Source: Urbifossiella limnaea (GTDB lineage Bacteria; Planctomycetota; Planctomycetia; Gemmatales; Gemmataceae). From it: 64,000 nt of DNA. Shown here piece after piece: positions 42,641-50,554 of this stretch (its first letter is position 1; every line of letters begins with the position of its first letter). A model generated the notes under the pieces. It did not search any database and was not told the DNA's origin. It saw nothing but the letters and a program-made list of their open reading frames with translations. Made by a program: the position numbers and the translations under genes. Location: assembly GCF_007747215.1 (NCBI RefSeq), contig NZ_CP036273.1, positions 7,424,322-7,488,321 of the forward strand, written 5' to 3'.

Positions 42641-43888
42641 TCAATTCGCGGGGCGGTCGGCGGACGGGCCGGCCGACATCTGATTCGTGAACACCGCCAC
42701 CGTCACCTTCAGCATCGCAGTGAGCAGCAGCAGGCCGAGCCCCCAGATGCCGGCCGTCACCTTCCACTCGGTCAGGCTCGGGGCGTACTCGACCACCTCG
42801 TGCAGGGTGGACGGGATGAAACCGGGCACGATGAGGCCCATCCCCTTCTCGATCCAGATGCCGACGATCACCATCCCGCACGCCACCACCCGCGTCCACC
42901 CCCGCTCCAGGGCGGCCGGGGCGAAGAACAGGAGCGTGCCGCCGACGTTGAGGACGACCGCGGTCCAGATCCACGGCACGAGGCCGTACTTGCCGTGGTC
43001 GCCGAAGAACAGGTAGCGGGCGGACGCCAGGTGCGACCCGCCGGCGTAGAAGAGGGTAAACAGTTCCGACGCCAGCATGAGCAGGTTGACGACCGCGGCC
43101 ACCCGGATGATCTGCACCAGCAGCCGGGCCGGGCCGGGGTTCATCGGCAGGTCGGTGCCGACCCGGATCACCCGCAGCACGAGCAGGATGAACGCCGGCC
43201 CGGACACGAACGCACTCGCCAGGAACCGCGGGGCGAGGAGGGCCGTGTTCCAGAACGGCCGGCCGCCCAGCCCGCAGTACAGGAACGCGGTGACGGTGTG
43301 GATGCTGATCGCCCACACGATCGAGAGCAGCACGAACGGCACGTACCACGTCGGGTTCGGCGTGAGCCCGCGGTACCGGGTGTAGAGCAGGTAGCCGACC
43401 ACGTGCAGGTTGATGAGCAGGTAGCCGTTCAGGACGATGATGTCCCACGTCAGCATCGACACCGGCCAGTTGAACTTGCCGATCCCGGGGATCATGTGCC
43501 AGAACCGGTCCGGGCGGCCGAGGTCCACGACCACGCTCAGGGTACTCATCACGATCGCCGCGATCGCCAGCACCTCGCCGACGATCACCACCTCGTGCAT
43601 GTCGTGGTCGTGGTACAGGTAGGCCGGGATGACCATCATCACCCCGCCGGCGGCCAGCCCGACGCAGAAGGTGAAGTTGGCGATGTACAGGCCCCAACTG
43701 ACGTGGTCGGTCATGTTCGTGCGGACCATGCCGTCCCGCACCTGCACCGCCCAGGCGTTGGCCCCGACCAGGGCGACGGCGGTGAGCACCAGCATCCAGG
43801 CGTAGAACAGCCACCCGCCGTCGGTCGCCACGTGCAGCGACCGGCGGAGGAAGCGGAGGTATGTCGGAACCGGTGTCGGAATACTCAT
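42641..43888 (-). CDS. NrfD/PsrC-type quinone-interacting membrane subunit
   Basis: The protein is 415 aa with about nine to ten transmembrane helices. Typical features are WLFYAWMLVLTAVALVGANA, SWGLYIANFTFCVGLAAGG and HVVGYLLYTRYRGLTPNPTW, and a conserved C-terminal region (GMGLIVPGFIPSTLHEV). NrfD-type proteins exchange electrons between menaquinol and a partner Fe-S protein. Here the Fe-S gene and a tetraheme lipoprotein gene lie upstream on the same strand. In a nap cluster without napC this is the best candidate for the quinol-oxidising subunit. Confidence 0.9.
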   Translation of the reverse strand: MSIPTPVPTYLRFLRRSLHVATDGGWLFYAWMLVLTAVALVGANAWAVQVRDGMVRTNMTDHVSWGLYIANFTFCVGLAAGGVMMVIPAYLYHDHDMHEVVIVGEVLAIAAIVMSTLSVVVDLGRPDRFWHMIPGIGKFNWPVSMLTWDIIVLNGYLLINLHVVGYLLYTRYRGLTPNPTWYVPFVLLSIVWAISIHTVTAFLYCGLGGRPFWNTALLAPRFLASAFVSGPAFILLVLRVIRVGTDLPMNPGPARLLVQIIRVAAVVNLLMLASELFTLFYAGGSHLASARYLFFGDHGKYGLVPWIWTAVVLNVGGTLLFFAPAALERGWTRVVACGMVIVGIWIEKGMGLIVPGFIPSTLHEVVEYAPSLTEWKVTAGIWGLGLLLLTAMLKVTVAVFTNQMSAGPSADRPAN

Positions 43889-43918
43889 GCGGGCTCCATC
43901 GGCCGGGGGTGCGGCCGG

Positions 43919-44824
43919 CTACCTCCGCGGCCGCTTCAGGACGAGTCGGACGGCCGCCTGGGGGCCGGCGGCGGCCGGCGGTAGGATCACGCCCGCCAGC
44001 TCCCAGCCGTCGTTCCCCAACTCGGTCAGCCGCCCCTCCAGCCTCTCCCCGAGCGCCTGGTCGAGGGGCAGATTCAGGACCCGGTACTCCCACCTCCCGA
44101 CGTTGGCACCCGGGCTCTTGTCCTTCGACTTGTCGCCGGCGGGGCCGCCGCGGTCGGCCGGGGCGACTCCTTCCACCCACTTGTACTCGTAGATCGTGTT
44201 GAACTGCCGGGTGTTACCCACCCCGCCGCCCACGCGGAAGGAAATCTGGCCCGGATGCTCCTTCACCATCCAGGGGTTGTTGCGGCCCGGCACAGCGACG
44301 GTGGATTCCTTCGTGTAGGTGCCCGGCTCGAACGTCTTCCCCCCTGCTCCCGGCCAAAGGACGCCTCTCTCCCCCTTCTCGGTCCGCGTGTCCCCGCCCC
44401 TGTGGTAGACTGCGCTGCCGGTCGGCTTCGGGGGCGCGAACCCCGCGTCCAGGCTCCCCCCGATGTACACGCCGGGCACCTTGTCGAACTTCGGGCGTTC
44501 GAGTTTCAACTCGAACGTCATGGGGATTTTCTCTCCGGGCACCAGGATCTGCGGCGGGGCCGTCCACGTCCACACCTGATGTTCCTCGGTGTGGATCACC
44601 TTCGGATTGTTTCCGTCGAGCGCCTTCGCCACCGCCGTGAGCTTGCTCCCTTCGAACTCGAACGCGACCGGGTAGAGCTTGTGAACCATCTCGATCGGGT
44701 ATTCCACCCGTACGGCCTCGACGAACTTCCAGTAGCCCGGGGGCTCCTTAGGCTGGGCGACTCCGTCCCCGCCGACCGCGAGTGACAGACCGACGGCCAG
44801 GGTGAACACGAACAGGCGACTCAT
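43919..44824 (-). CDS. Exported protein with DUF4177-like C-terminus
   Basis: The protein is 301 aa with a signal peptide (LFVFTLAVGLSLAVGGDGVA). The middle is beta-rich (WTWTAPPQILVPGEKIPMTF, VYIGGSLDAGFAPPKP). The C-terminal 50 residues read WEYRVLNLPLDQ, then LEGRLTELGNDGWELAGVIL, the pattern of DUF4177. Lying between the Fe-S and NrfD genes with short gaps, it belongs to the same operon and may be a periplasmic assembly or scaffold factor. No cofactor motif was seen, and the function is not known. Confidence 0.65.
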   Translation of the reverse strand: MSRLFVFTLAVGLSLAVGGDGVAQPKEPPGYWKFVEAVRVEYPIEMVHKLYPVAFEFEGSKLTAVAKALDGNNPKVIHTEEHQVWTWTAPPQILVPGEKIPMTFELKLERPKFDKVPGVYIGGSLDAGFAPPKPTGSAVYHRGGDTRTEKGERGVLWPGAGGKTFEPGTYTKESTVAVPGRNNPWMVKEHPGQISFRVGGGVGNTRQFNTIYEYKWVEGVAPADRGGPAGDKSKDKSPGANVGRWEYRVLNLPLDQALGERLEGRLTELGNDGWELAGVILPPAAAGPQAAVRLVLKRPRR

Positions 44825-44858
44825 GGTGTCCTCCCAGCAAGGGTTGCGGAACTCGTGG

Positions 44859-45794
44859 TCACTTGTCGAAGAAGTAGTAAAAGCGGGGCTTCGTCCCCAA
44901 CTCTTCCTTGAGCACGAACACCCGCTTGTTCTCCAGCACCCAGCGGATCTCGCTGTCCGGGTCGAGGACGTTGCCGAACACCCGGGCCCCGGTCGGGCAC
45001 GCCTCCAGGCACGCCGGCAGCCGGCCCTCGCGGGTGCGGTGCAGGCAGAACGTACACTTCTCCATCACCCCCTGCGGGCGGACGCGGTTGCTCAGGTAGC
45101 TCTGGTTCGGGTTCACTTCCGCGGCGGGGACCTGCGGCGTCTCCCAGTTGAACCGGCGGGCGTGGTACGGACACGCGGCCTCGCAGTACCGGCAGCCGAT
45201 GCACCAGTTGTAATCCACCACCACAATGCCGTCGGACTCCTGCCACGTCGCCTCGATCGGGCACGCCTTCACGCACGGCGGGTTCTCGCACTGCTGGCAC
45301 TGCACCGGCATGTAGTACTTGTCCTTCGCCGGCACCGGGTGGTCGTAGGTGGCGGTCCCCTTCTCGAAGTCGATGCCGCCCTTCTGCATCTCGAACACGC
45401 GGATGTAGCTCTGGTGGCTCGGGCGGTCGTGGTTGTTCTCGACGTGGCACGCCTCGGCGCACCGGCGGCAGCCGATGCAGATGCTCAGGTTCAGGGCGTA
45501 GGCGAACGACACCCCCGGGATCGGCTTGTGGTCCTTGACGACGACCGGCTTGCCGGTCTCCTTGCGGGCCTCGTCGGTCAGCTTGTTCAGGATGGTCTGC
45601 AGCTGCTCGGGCGTCAGCTCGCGGTAGTGCTTCTGGAGGAACTCGTCGGTATCCATCTCGCCGACCCACTCGAACCACGGCTGGATCGCCGCCGCCCACG
45701 CGGCCAGCCCGAGGGTCGCGGCCCCGGCCTTCACGGCCGTCCGGCGGTCCACCTCGCCGAGGACCGGCAGCGAGAACGTCTTCGACTCACTCAC
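44859..45794 (-). CDS. Periplasmic ferredoxin-like protein with four [4Fe-4S] clusters (NrfC/PsrB type)
   Basis: The protein is 311 aa from a GTG at 45794, inside the end of the tetraheme gene (8-base overlap). A twin-arginine-like leader (VDRRTAVKAGAATLGLAAW) is followed by four Cys clusters: CIGCRRCAEACH, CQQCENPPCVKACP, CIGCRYCEAACP and CTFCLHRTREGRLPACLEAC. This is the electron-wire subunit that partners NrfD-type membrane proteins in Nrf, Psr, Qrc and ACIII complexes. It should carry electrons from the NrfD subunit to the tetraheme protein or NapB. Confidence 0.9.
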   Translation of the reverse strand: MSESKTFSLPVLGEVDRRTAVKAGAATLGLAAWAAAIQPWFEWVGEMDTDEFLQKHYRELTPEQLQTILNKLTDEARKETGKPVVVKDHKPIPGVSFAYALNLSICIGCRRCAEACHVENNHDRPSHQSYIRVFEMQKGGIDFEKGTATYDHPVPAKDKYYMPVQCQQCENPPCVKACPIEATWQESDGIVVVDYNWCIGCRYCEAACPYHARRFNWETPQVPAAEVNPNQSYLSNRVRPQGVMEKCTFCLHRTREGRLPACLEACPTGARVFGNVLDPDSEIRWVLENKRVFVLKEELGTKPRFYYFFDK

Positions 45795-46389
45795 GGCCGC
45801 CTCCGGTCTGGAATCGGTCGTTCGGGCCAGGGGCCGGCGTGACGGTCGGGTACTTCGGGGCGTGCGGGTCGTGGCAGTCCACGCAGTTGTTGCGGGAGCG
45901 GCCCCCCTTCGAGAGGTCCCAGTGCCCGGTCATCCCGCCGTGGGCGCCGTGCTGGTAGTCGCGGAACTGCGGCCCGTGGCACTGGGCGCACAGCGTCATC
46001 ACGGCCGTGTACGGCACGCTCTTGCCGTCCGCCAGCCGCAGCGACGCGTACCCGTCGGCCGGGTTGTGACACGAGGTGCAGGTGAGGTTGCCGTGCTTTC
46101 CGGTCAGGCCCTGATGGAACCGGGTCAACGGCGTCCCCAGTTTCGCCTCCGGGTTCGCCGGGTTCGACGCGTGACACGTGGCACAGGCGATCGACACCGG
46201 CCGCCCCTTCTCGTCGACCGTGCCCGTCGGCACCACGGGCGGGCCGGGTGGGGTGCGGACCACGACCGGGTGGCGGGTCGCGCCGGTCGCCGCGGTCGTG
46301 TCCGCCGGGGTCACCGATGGCTTCCCACAGCCGGTCGCGACGGCCGCGAGCGCGACCAGCCACCCGCATTGGCGACAAACGTTCGTCAC
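45787..46389 (-). CDS. Tetraheme c-type cytochrome lipoprotein
   Basis: The protein is 200 aa from the GTG at 46389, chosen for GGGAGG nine bases upstream and the resulting lipoprotein signal (CRQCGWLVALAAVATGC). An ATG at 46434 is the alternative. Four heme motifs are present: CATCH, CTSCH, CAQCH and CVDCH, with extra His residues for axial ligation. It is the first gene of the minus-strand operon and overlaps the Fe-S gene. It likely links the Fe-S/NrfD complex to the NapB-like cytochrome at the outer face of the inner membrane. Confidence 0.88.
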   Translation of the reverse strand: MTNVCRQCGWLVALAAVATGCGKPSVTPADTTAATGATRHPVVVRTPPGPPVVPTGTVDEKGRPVSIACATCHASNPANPEAKLGTPLTRFHQGLTGKHGNLTCTSCHNPADGYASLRLADGKSVPYTAVMTLCAQCHGPQFRDYQHGAHGGMTGHWDLSKGGRSRNNCVDCHDPHAPKYPTVTPAPGPNDRFQTGGGRE

Positions 46390-46524
46390 CGTTCTCACCC
46401 TCCCTGGGAACGACGCTAGCCTAGCCGAGGGCATGCGAGAAATCAAGAACTAGAACTCTTTTATTCTTGAATCCGCCGCGGACCGCGGTAATGTACACTC
46501 GTTGCTCCCCCGCGGAGGCCCGTC

Positions 46525-46782
46525 ATGCACACCAGCGGACTGGTGATTACCTTCGCTGACGACCGGGCGGCGGCCGCAGCTCGTCGCGATCTCTCCGCCG
46601 GGCCGTTCGCCCTCGGTGAGTCCCGGGGAAGGTGCCAGGCGGCCGTCCTGGAGACGACCGCGCCGAGCGCCGCGCACGACTGGCACGACTGGGCGGCGGC
46701 CCTCCCCGGCGTGGTGGGCGTCGAGGTCGTGTTCGTCCACTGGGACGGGGCCGGGCAGGAGGTCACCCATGCCGGTACTTGA
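46525..46782 (+). CDS. napD: NapD-type chaperone for NapA
   Basis: The protein is 85 aa with GGAGG upstream of the ATG. It has a ferredoxin-like fold pattern (SGLVITFADDRAAAAARRDL, LPGVVGVEVVFVHWD), which is the NapD family plan of a small cytosolic protein that binds the NapA twin-arginine leader and guards cofactor insertion. Its last 14 bases overlap napA. Identification rests partly on this position, since NapD sequences diverge widely. Confidence 0.8.
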   Translation: MHTSGLVITFADDRAAAAARRDLSAGPFALGESRGRCQAAVLETTAPSAAHDWHDWAAALPGVVGVEVVFVHWDGAGQEVTHAGT

Positions 46783-49195
46783 GGCATCACGCCGCCGATT
46801 CATCCAGTCGGCCGCCATGGCTGCGGCGACGGCCGTCGTCCGGGGCCGGCCGGCCGCGGCGGCCGACCCGCCGACGCCGCCCGGGGGGCTGGCACTGCCC
46901 GTGCTGCCGGGCGTGACGTGGGACAAGGCCCCGTGCCGGTTCTGCGGCGTCGGCTGTCACGTGCAGGTCGGGGTGAGAGACGGGAAGGTGGTGGCGGTCA
47001 GCGGCGACCGGCAGGCGGAGGTGAACAAGGGCTTGCTGTGCGTGAAGGGGTATCACGTCGGGCACATCCTGTACGGCCCGGACCGGCTGACGCGGCCGAT
47101 GCTGCGGAAGAACGGCAAGCTCGAACCGATCACCTGGGACGAGGCGATCGACACGATCGCCCGGCGGATTCACGCCGCCCCGCAGAAGTTCGCCTTCTAC
47201 GGCTCCGGCCAGTGGACCGTGCCCGAGGGGTACGCGGCCAACAAGTTCATCAAGGGCGGGCTCTCGAACAACCACATCGACCCGAACGCCCGGCTGTGCA
47301 TGGCCTCGGCCGTCACCGGGTACATCAGCACGTACGGCGTGGACGAGCCGTACAACTGCTACGACGACCTCGACCACTGCGACGTGCTCGTCCTGTGGGG
47401 GAACAACTTCGCCGAGATGCACCCGGTCCTGTTCAGCCGGTTCATCGACCGCAAGCTGAAGGGCGACCGGATCACCCTCGTCGATCTCACCACCCGGCAC
47501 ACCCGCACCAGCGAGCGGGCCGACCACGTCCTCGTGTTCCAGCCGCAGTCGGACCTGTCCATCGCCAACTGCATCGCCCACCAGCTGATCGCCGCGAACG
47601 CGGTGGCGACCGATTTCGTCGAGAAGCACTGCACCTTCCGCAAGCCGTGGAAGAAGCCGGGCGACCCGCAGACGCTGATGGGCGAGCCGTGTTCGTTCGA
47701 CGAGTACAAGCAACTCGTCGCCGAGTACACGCCGGAGGCCGTGGCGAAGACGAGCGGGCTGTCGGCCGAGCAACTGCGGCTGCTCGGCCGACTGTTCGCC
47801 GACCGGTCGAAGAAGATTCTCAGCCTGTGGTGCATGGGGCCGAACCAGCACACGCAGGGCACGGCGATGAACAACCTCATCCACGCCGTCCACCTGCTGA
47901 GCGGGCACTGGGGGCGGCCGGGCGACGGCCCGCAGTCGCTCACCGGGCAGCCGTCGGCGTGCGGCACCGTGCGGGAGGTGGGCACCCTGTCGCACGCCCT
48001 CCCGGGCGACCTGCGGGTGGACAAGCCGGACCAGGCGGCGAGGGCCGAGCAGTTGTGGAACCTGCCGCCGGGCCGCATCAACCCGAAGGTGGGCTACCAC
48101 GCCGTCGAGATGTGGGAGAAGTTCTGCACCGCCGGCGGCGACATCGACACCCTGTGGGTGCAGGTGACGAACCCCGGCCAGACCCTGCCGAACGTGCACA
48201 AGCTGTTCGACGCGAAGGCCAAGCTGCCGAACAAGTTCCTGATCGTGTCCGACGTGTACCCGACGGCCACCACCGAACTGGCCGACCTGGTGCTGCCGTC
48301 GGCCATGTGGGTCGAGAAGAACGGCGTGTTCGGCAACTCGGAACGCCGCACCCAGCAGTGGTTCAAGATGGTGAACCCGCCGGGCGACGCCCGCGACGAC
48401 TGCTGGCAGACGATCGCCGTCGCCCGCAAGCTGTTCGACCTCGGGCACTCGGGCATGAGGGACAAGGACGGCAAGTTCCTGTTCCACATGACCGACGCGA
48501 AGGGGCAGGAGGTGCCGGTCTGGAAGTGGGAGAGCTACTACGGCACCGTGAACGTGGACGAGAAGCTGTTCGAGGAGTACCGGCCGTTCACCCAGATCAA
48601 GCACAAGGACGTGGCCCCGTACCCGGAACTGGTGAAAGCCCGCGGGCTGCGGTGGCCGGTGGTGAAGCAGCCGGACGGCACCTGGAAGGAGACGCGGTAT
48701 CGGTTCCTGGAGGAGTACGACCCCTACGTGGCGAAGGGCAAAGGGGTGCAGTTCTACCACTCCGTCGCCGGCGACGACAAGGCGTTCATCTGGTTCCGCC
48801 CGTACGTGCCGCCGCCGGAGGTGCCGGACAAGGACTACCCGCTCTGGCTGGACACCGGCCGGGTGCTGGAGCACTGGCACACCGGCACGATGACCCGGCG
48901 GGTGCCGCAACTGAAGCGGGCCATGCCGTCCGCCTACGTCGAGGTCAGCCGGGACGACGCGACGGCCCTCGGGGTAAAGACCGGCGACAAGGTGCGGCTC
49001 GAAACCCGCCGCGGGTCTCTTGAACTGACGGCCTGGATCGACGGCCGCGGCAAGTGCCCCAAGGGGCACGTGTTCGTGCCGTTCTTCGACGAGACGAAGC
49101 TCATCAACCGGCTGACCCTGGAGGCCCACTGCCCGTTCAGCAAGCAACCGGATTACAAGAAGTGTGCCGTGCGGCTGGTCAAGGTGTCTGCCTGA
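46769..49195 (+). CDS. napA: Periplasmic nitrate reductase catalytic subunit
   Basis: The protein is 808 aa from the ATG at 46769, with AGGAGG upstream. Twin-arginine leader SRRRFIQSAAMAAATAVV. The [4Fe-4S] motif is CRFCGVGCHVQVGVRDGK with the fourth Cys in GLLCVKGYH. NARLCMASAVTGY near residue 177 supplies the molybdenum-ligating Cys typical of Nap. Bis-MGD-binding regions (LWGNNFAEMHPVLFSRF, LWCMGPNQHTQGTAMNNL, HLLSGHWGRPGDGPQSLTGQ) and a C-terminal molybdopterin dinucleotide domain (WLDTGRVLEHWHTGTMTRR) are intact. It reduces nitrate to nitrite in the periplasm. Confidence 0.95.
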   Translation: MPVLEASRRRFIQSAAMAAATAVVRGRPAAAADPPTPPGGLALPVLPGVTWDKAPCRFCGVGCHVQVGVRDGKVVAVSGDRQAEVNKGLLCVKGYHVGHILYGPDRLTRPMLRKNGKLEPITWDEAIDTIARRIHAAPQKFAFYGSGQWTVPEGYAANKFIKGGLSNNHIDPNARLCMASAVTGYISTYGVDEPYNCYDDLDHCDVLVLWGNNFAEMHPVLFSRFIDRKLKGDRITLVDLTTRHTRTSERADHVLVFQPQSDLSIANCIAHQLIAANAVATDFVEKHCTFRKPWKKPGDPQTLMGEPCSFDEYKQLVAEYTPEAVAKTSGLSAEQLRLLGRLFADRSKKILSLWCMGPNQHTQGTAMNNLIHAVHLLSGHWGRPGDGPQSLTGQPSACGTVREVGTLSHALPGDLRVDKPDQAARAEQLWNLPPGRINPKVGYHAVEMWEKFCTAGGDIDTLWVQVTNPGQTLPNVHKLFDAKAKLPNKFLIVSDVYPTATTELADLVLPSAMWVEKNGVFGNSERRTQQWFKMVNPPGDARDDCWQTIAVARKLFDLGHSGMRDKDGKFLFHMTDAKGQEVPVWKWESYYGTVNVDEKLFEEYRPFTQIKHKDVAPYPELVKARGLRWPVVKQPDGTWKETRYRFLEEYDPYVAKGKGVQFYHSVAGDDKAFIWFRPYVPPPEVPDKDYPLWLDTGRVLEHWHTGTMTRRVPQLKRAMPSAYVEVSRDDATALGVKTGDKVRLETRRGSLELTAWIDGRGKCPKGHVFVPFFDETKLINRLTLEAHCPFSKQPDYKKCAVRLVKVSA

Positions 49196-49211
49196 TCTCG
49201 GGAGGTGTGCG

Positions 49212-49976
49212 ATGAGCGAGACCCCGCCGCCGGACGAGCCGCACACGGCGACCGACCTGTTACCCCGACGGCTGCAACGGTTCGCCACGCTGTTCGCGGC
49301 GGTGACGGTCGGCATCGCCCTGTTCGGGTTCCTGACCGGGCTCCGCGAGCCGGCCCGGCCCGACCGGCCCGCCCCGCCGCCCGCGGATCACCACGCGGCA
49401 CCTGCTGCCGTCAACTACTCCGACCTCCCCACGGCGACGATCCGCCCGAACGCCGGGTGGGACCGGAGCCTCTCGCAGTTGAAGTCCGACAAGCCGGGCC
49501 TGTTCGACCCGGTCGTCCGGACGGACGCGATGAAACTGGCCGCCCTCGCCGACCGGGCGAAGACCCGGGCCTACGACGGGGCCCCGCCGACCGTCCCCCA
49601 TCCGGTCGATTCACAGTCCGCCGCGTCGTGCCTGGCGTGCCACGGCGAGGGGCTGAAGGTCGGCGACCGGGTCGCGTCGAAGATGAGCCACGCGGTGATG
49701 ACGAACTGCACCCAGTGCCACGTCGAGCAGTCGCCGGTGCCGGCGGCAACGACGTTCGTCGGCGTGTACCGGGCCGGTCCGGGCGAGCGGGCCTCCCCGG
49801 GTGCCCCGCCGACGATCCCGCACCACACCTGGCTGCGGGAGAATTGCACCAGTTGTCACGGGCTGGTCACCCGGCCGGGCACCCGCACGACACACCCCTG
49901 GCTGACCAACTGCACCCAGTGTCACGCCCCGTCCGCCGCCCTCGATCAGGTCGAGTTCACCGGAGGCCGCAAATGA
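49212..49976 (+). CDS. NapB-like cytochrome c with four heme motifs
   Basis: The protein is 254 aa with GGAGG six bases upstream of the start. A single membrane anchor lies near residues 22-42 (RFATLFAAVTVGIALFGFL). Four CxxCH motifs follow: CLACH, CTQCH, CTSCH and CTQCH, with IPHHTWLRENCTSCHG resembling NapB. Normal NapB is a soluble diheme protein, so this one is doubled in heme number and membrane-tethered. As the gene directly after napA, it is the likely electron donor to NapA. Confidence 0.85.
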   Translation: MSETPPPDEPHTATDLLPRRLQRFATLFAAVTVGIALFGFLTGLREPARPDRPAPPPADHHAAPAAVNYSDLPTATIRPNAGWDRSLSQLKSDKPGLFDPVVRTDAMKLAALADRAKTRAYDGAPPTVPHPVDSQSAASCLACHGEGLKVGDRVASKMSHAVMTNCTQCHVEQSPVPAATTFVGVYRAGPGERASPGAPPTIPHHTWLRENCTSCHGLVTRPGTRTTHPWLTNCTQCHAPSAALDQVEFTGGRK

Positions 49977-50284
49977 CCCAGCCGACGTTCGCCGACGGCC
50001 CACCGGTCCCGCTCATGGTGGAAGGGCTGATCGACCCGCCGACGCTGACCCGCCTGTTCGCCGACATTCAAACCGCCGGAACGGTCCTCGGCGTGCGGGA
50101 GAAGGGCGGTCCGGCCGAGTACGCCGGCGGCGACGTGATGCCCCCGGCCGTCGCCCTGGAACGTCTACTGGCCGGCACCGCACGGGCGGTTCAAGTCCGC
50201 TACCACTTCGACGGGCACGAGTGGACCGACACCGTACTCGCTGCGGCAAACGGCTTCCGAGTCGTCCGCTGCCGCCACGGGTAG
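49973..50284 (+). CDS. Small protein coupled to the nap operon, unknown function
   Basis: The protein is 103 aa. Its ATG overlaps the stop of the cytochrome gene (ATGA), so translation is coupled. It is soluble, with no signal peptide or Cys motif. Blocks: LMVEGLIDPPTLTRLFADIQ, MPPAVALERLLAGTARAVQV and RYHFDGHEWTDTVLAAANGF. I do not recognise the family. Its placement suggests an accessory role for nitrate reductase, perhaps in maturation. Confidence 0.7.
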   Translation: MTQPTFADGPPVPLMVEGLIDPPTLTRLFADIQTAGTVLGVREKGGPAEYAGGDVMPPAVALERLLAGTARAVQVRYHFDGHEWTDTVLAAANGFRVVRCRHG

Positions 50285-50385
50285 TTCGGCACGCCGGTGC
50301 CGAAGTACAGGTCGAACCACCGCGCGGTCGGCTCGTCGGGGGCGGAGACGCGGACGCCACGGAACGACTTCGGCGCTTCGGGCGG
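50284..50385 (-). pseudogene. Possible 3' fragment of an unidentified gene
   Basis: The minus strand reads APKSFRGVRVSAPDEPTARW followed by FDLYFGTGVPNYPWRQ with GC-ending codons, which looks like genuine protein sequence. It continues into the complement of the small nap-linked gene and has no proper start. It may be the remnant of a gene cut at the right edge of the nap region. Family not recognised. Confidence 0.25.
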
Positions 50386-50554
50386 GCTGGCGGTCGAACG
50401 CCGATCGAGACGGCAGCGCCGACCGGGGCCGCCGCCGGAGTGACCCGCCGCTGCAACGCCCGCCCCCTTCGACACGAGCGAAAATCGCTTTCCCGCACCC
50501 GCAGTCCCGGGTAGAGTGAGGTTCCCCGCCCTCCACGCACCTTCATCCCCCGCC

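Noticed and set aside
42641-49976. A napC-type tetraheme quinol dehydrogenase
   Set aside because: The tetraheme lipoprotein at 45787 lacks the N-terminal transmembrane anchor pattern of NapC/NirT, and the four-heme protein after napA resembles NapB better.
38955-50550. Search for an attachment-site duplicate of the tRNA-Gln 3' end
   Set aside because: No convincing copy of GGTTCGAATCCAGG was found near the right edge of the nap region, so no att sites are annotated.
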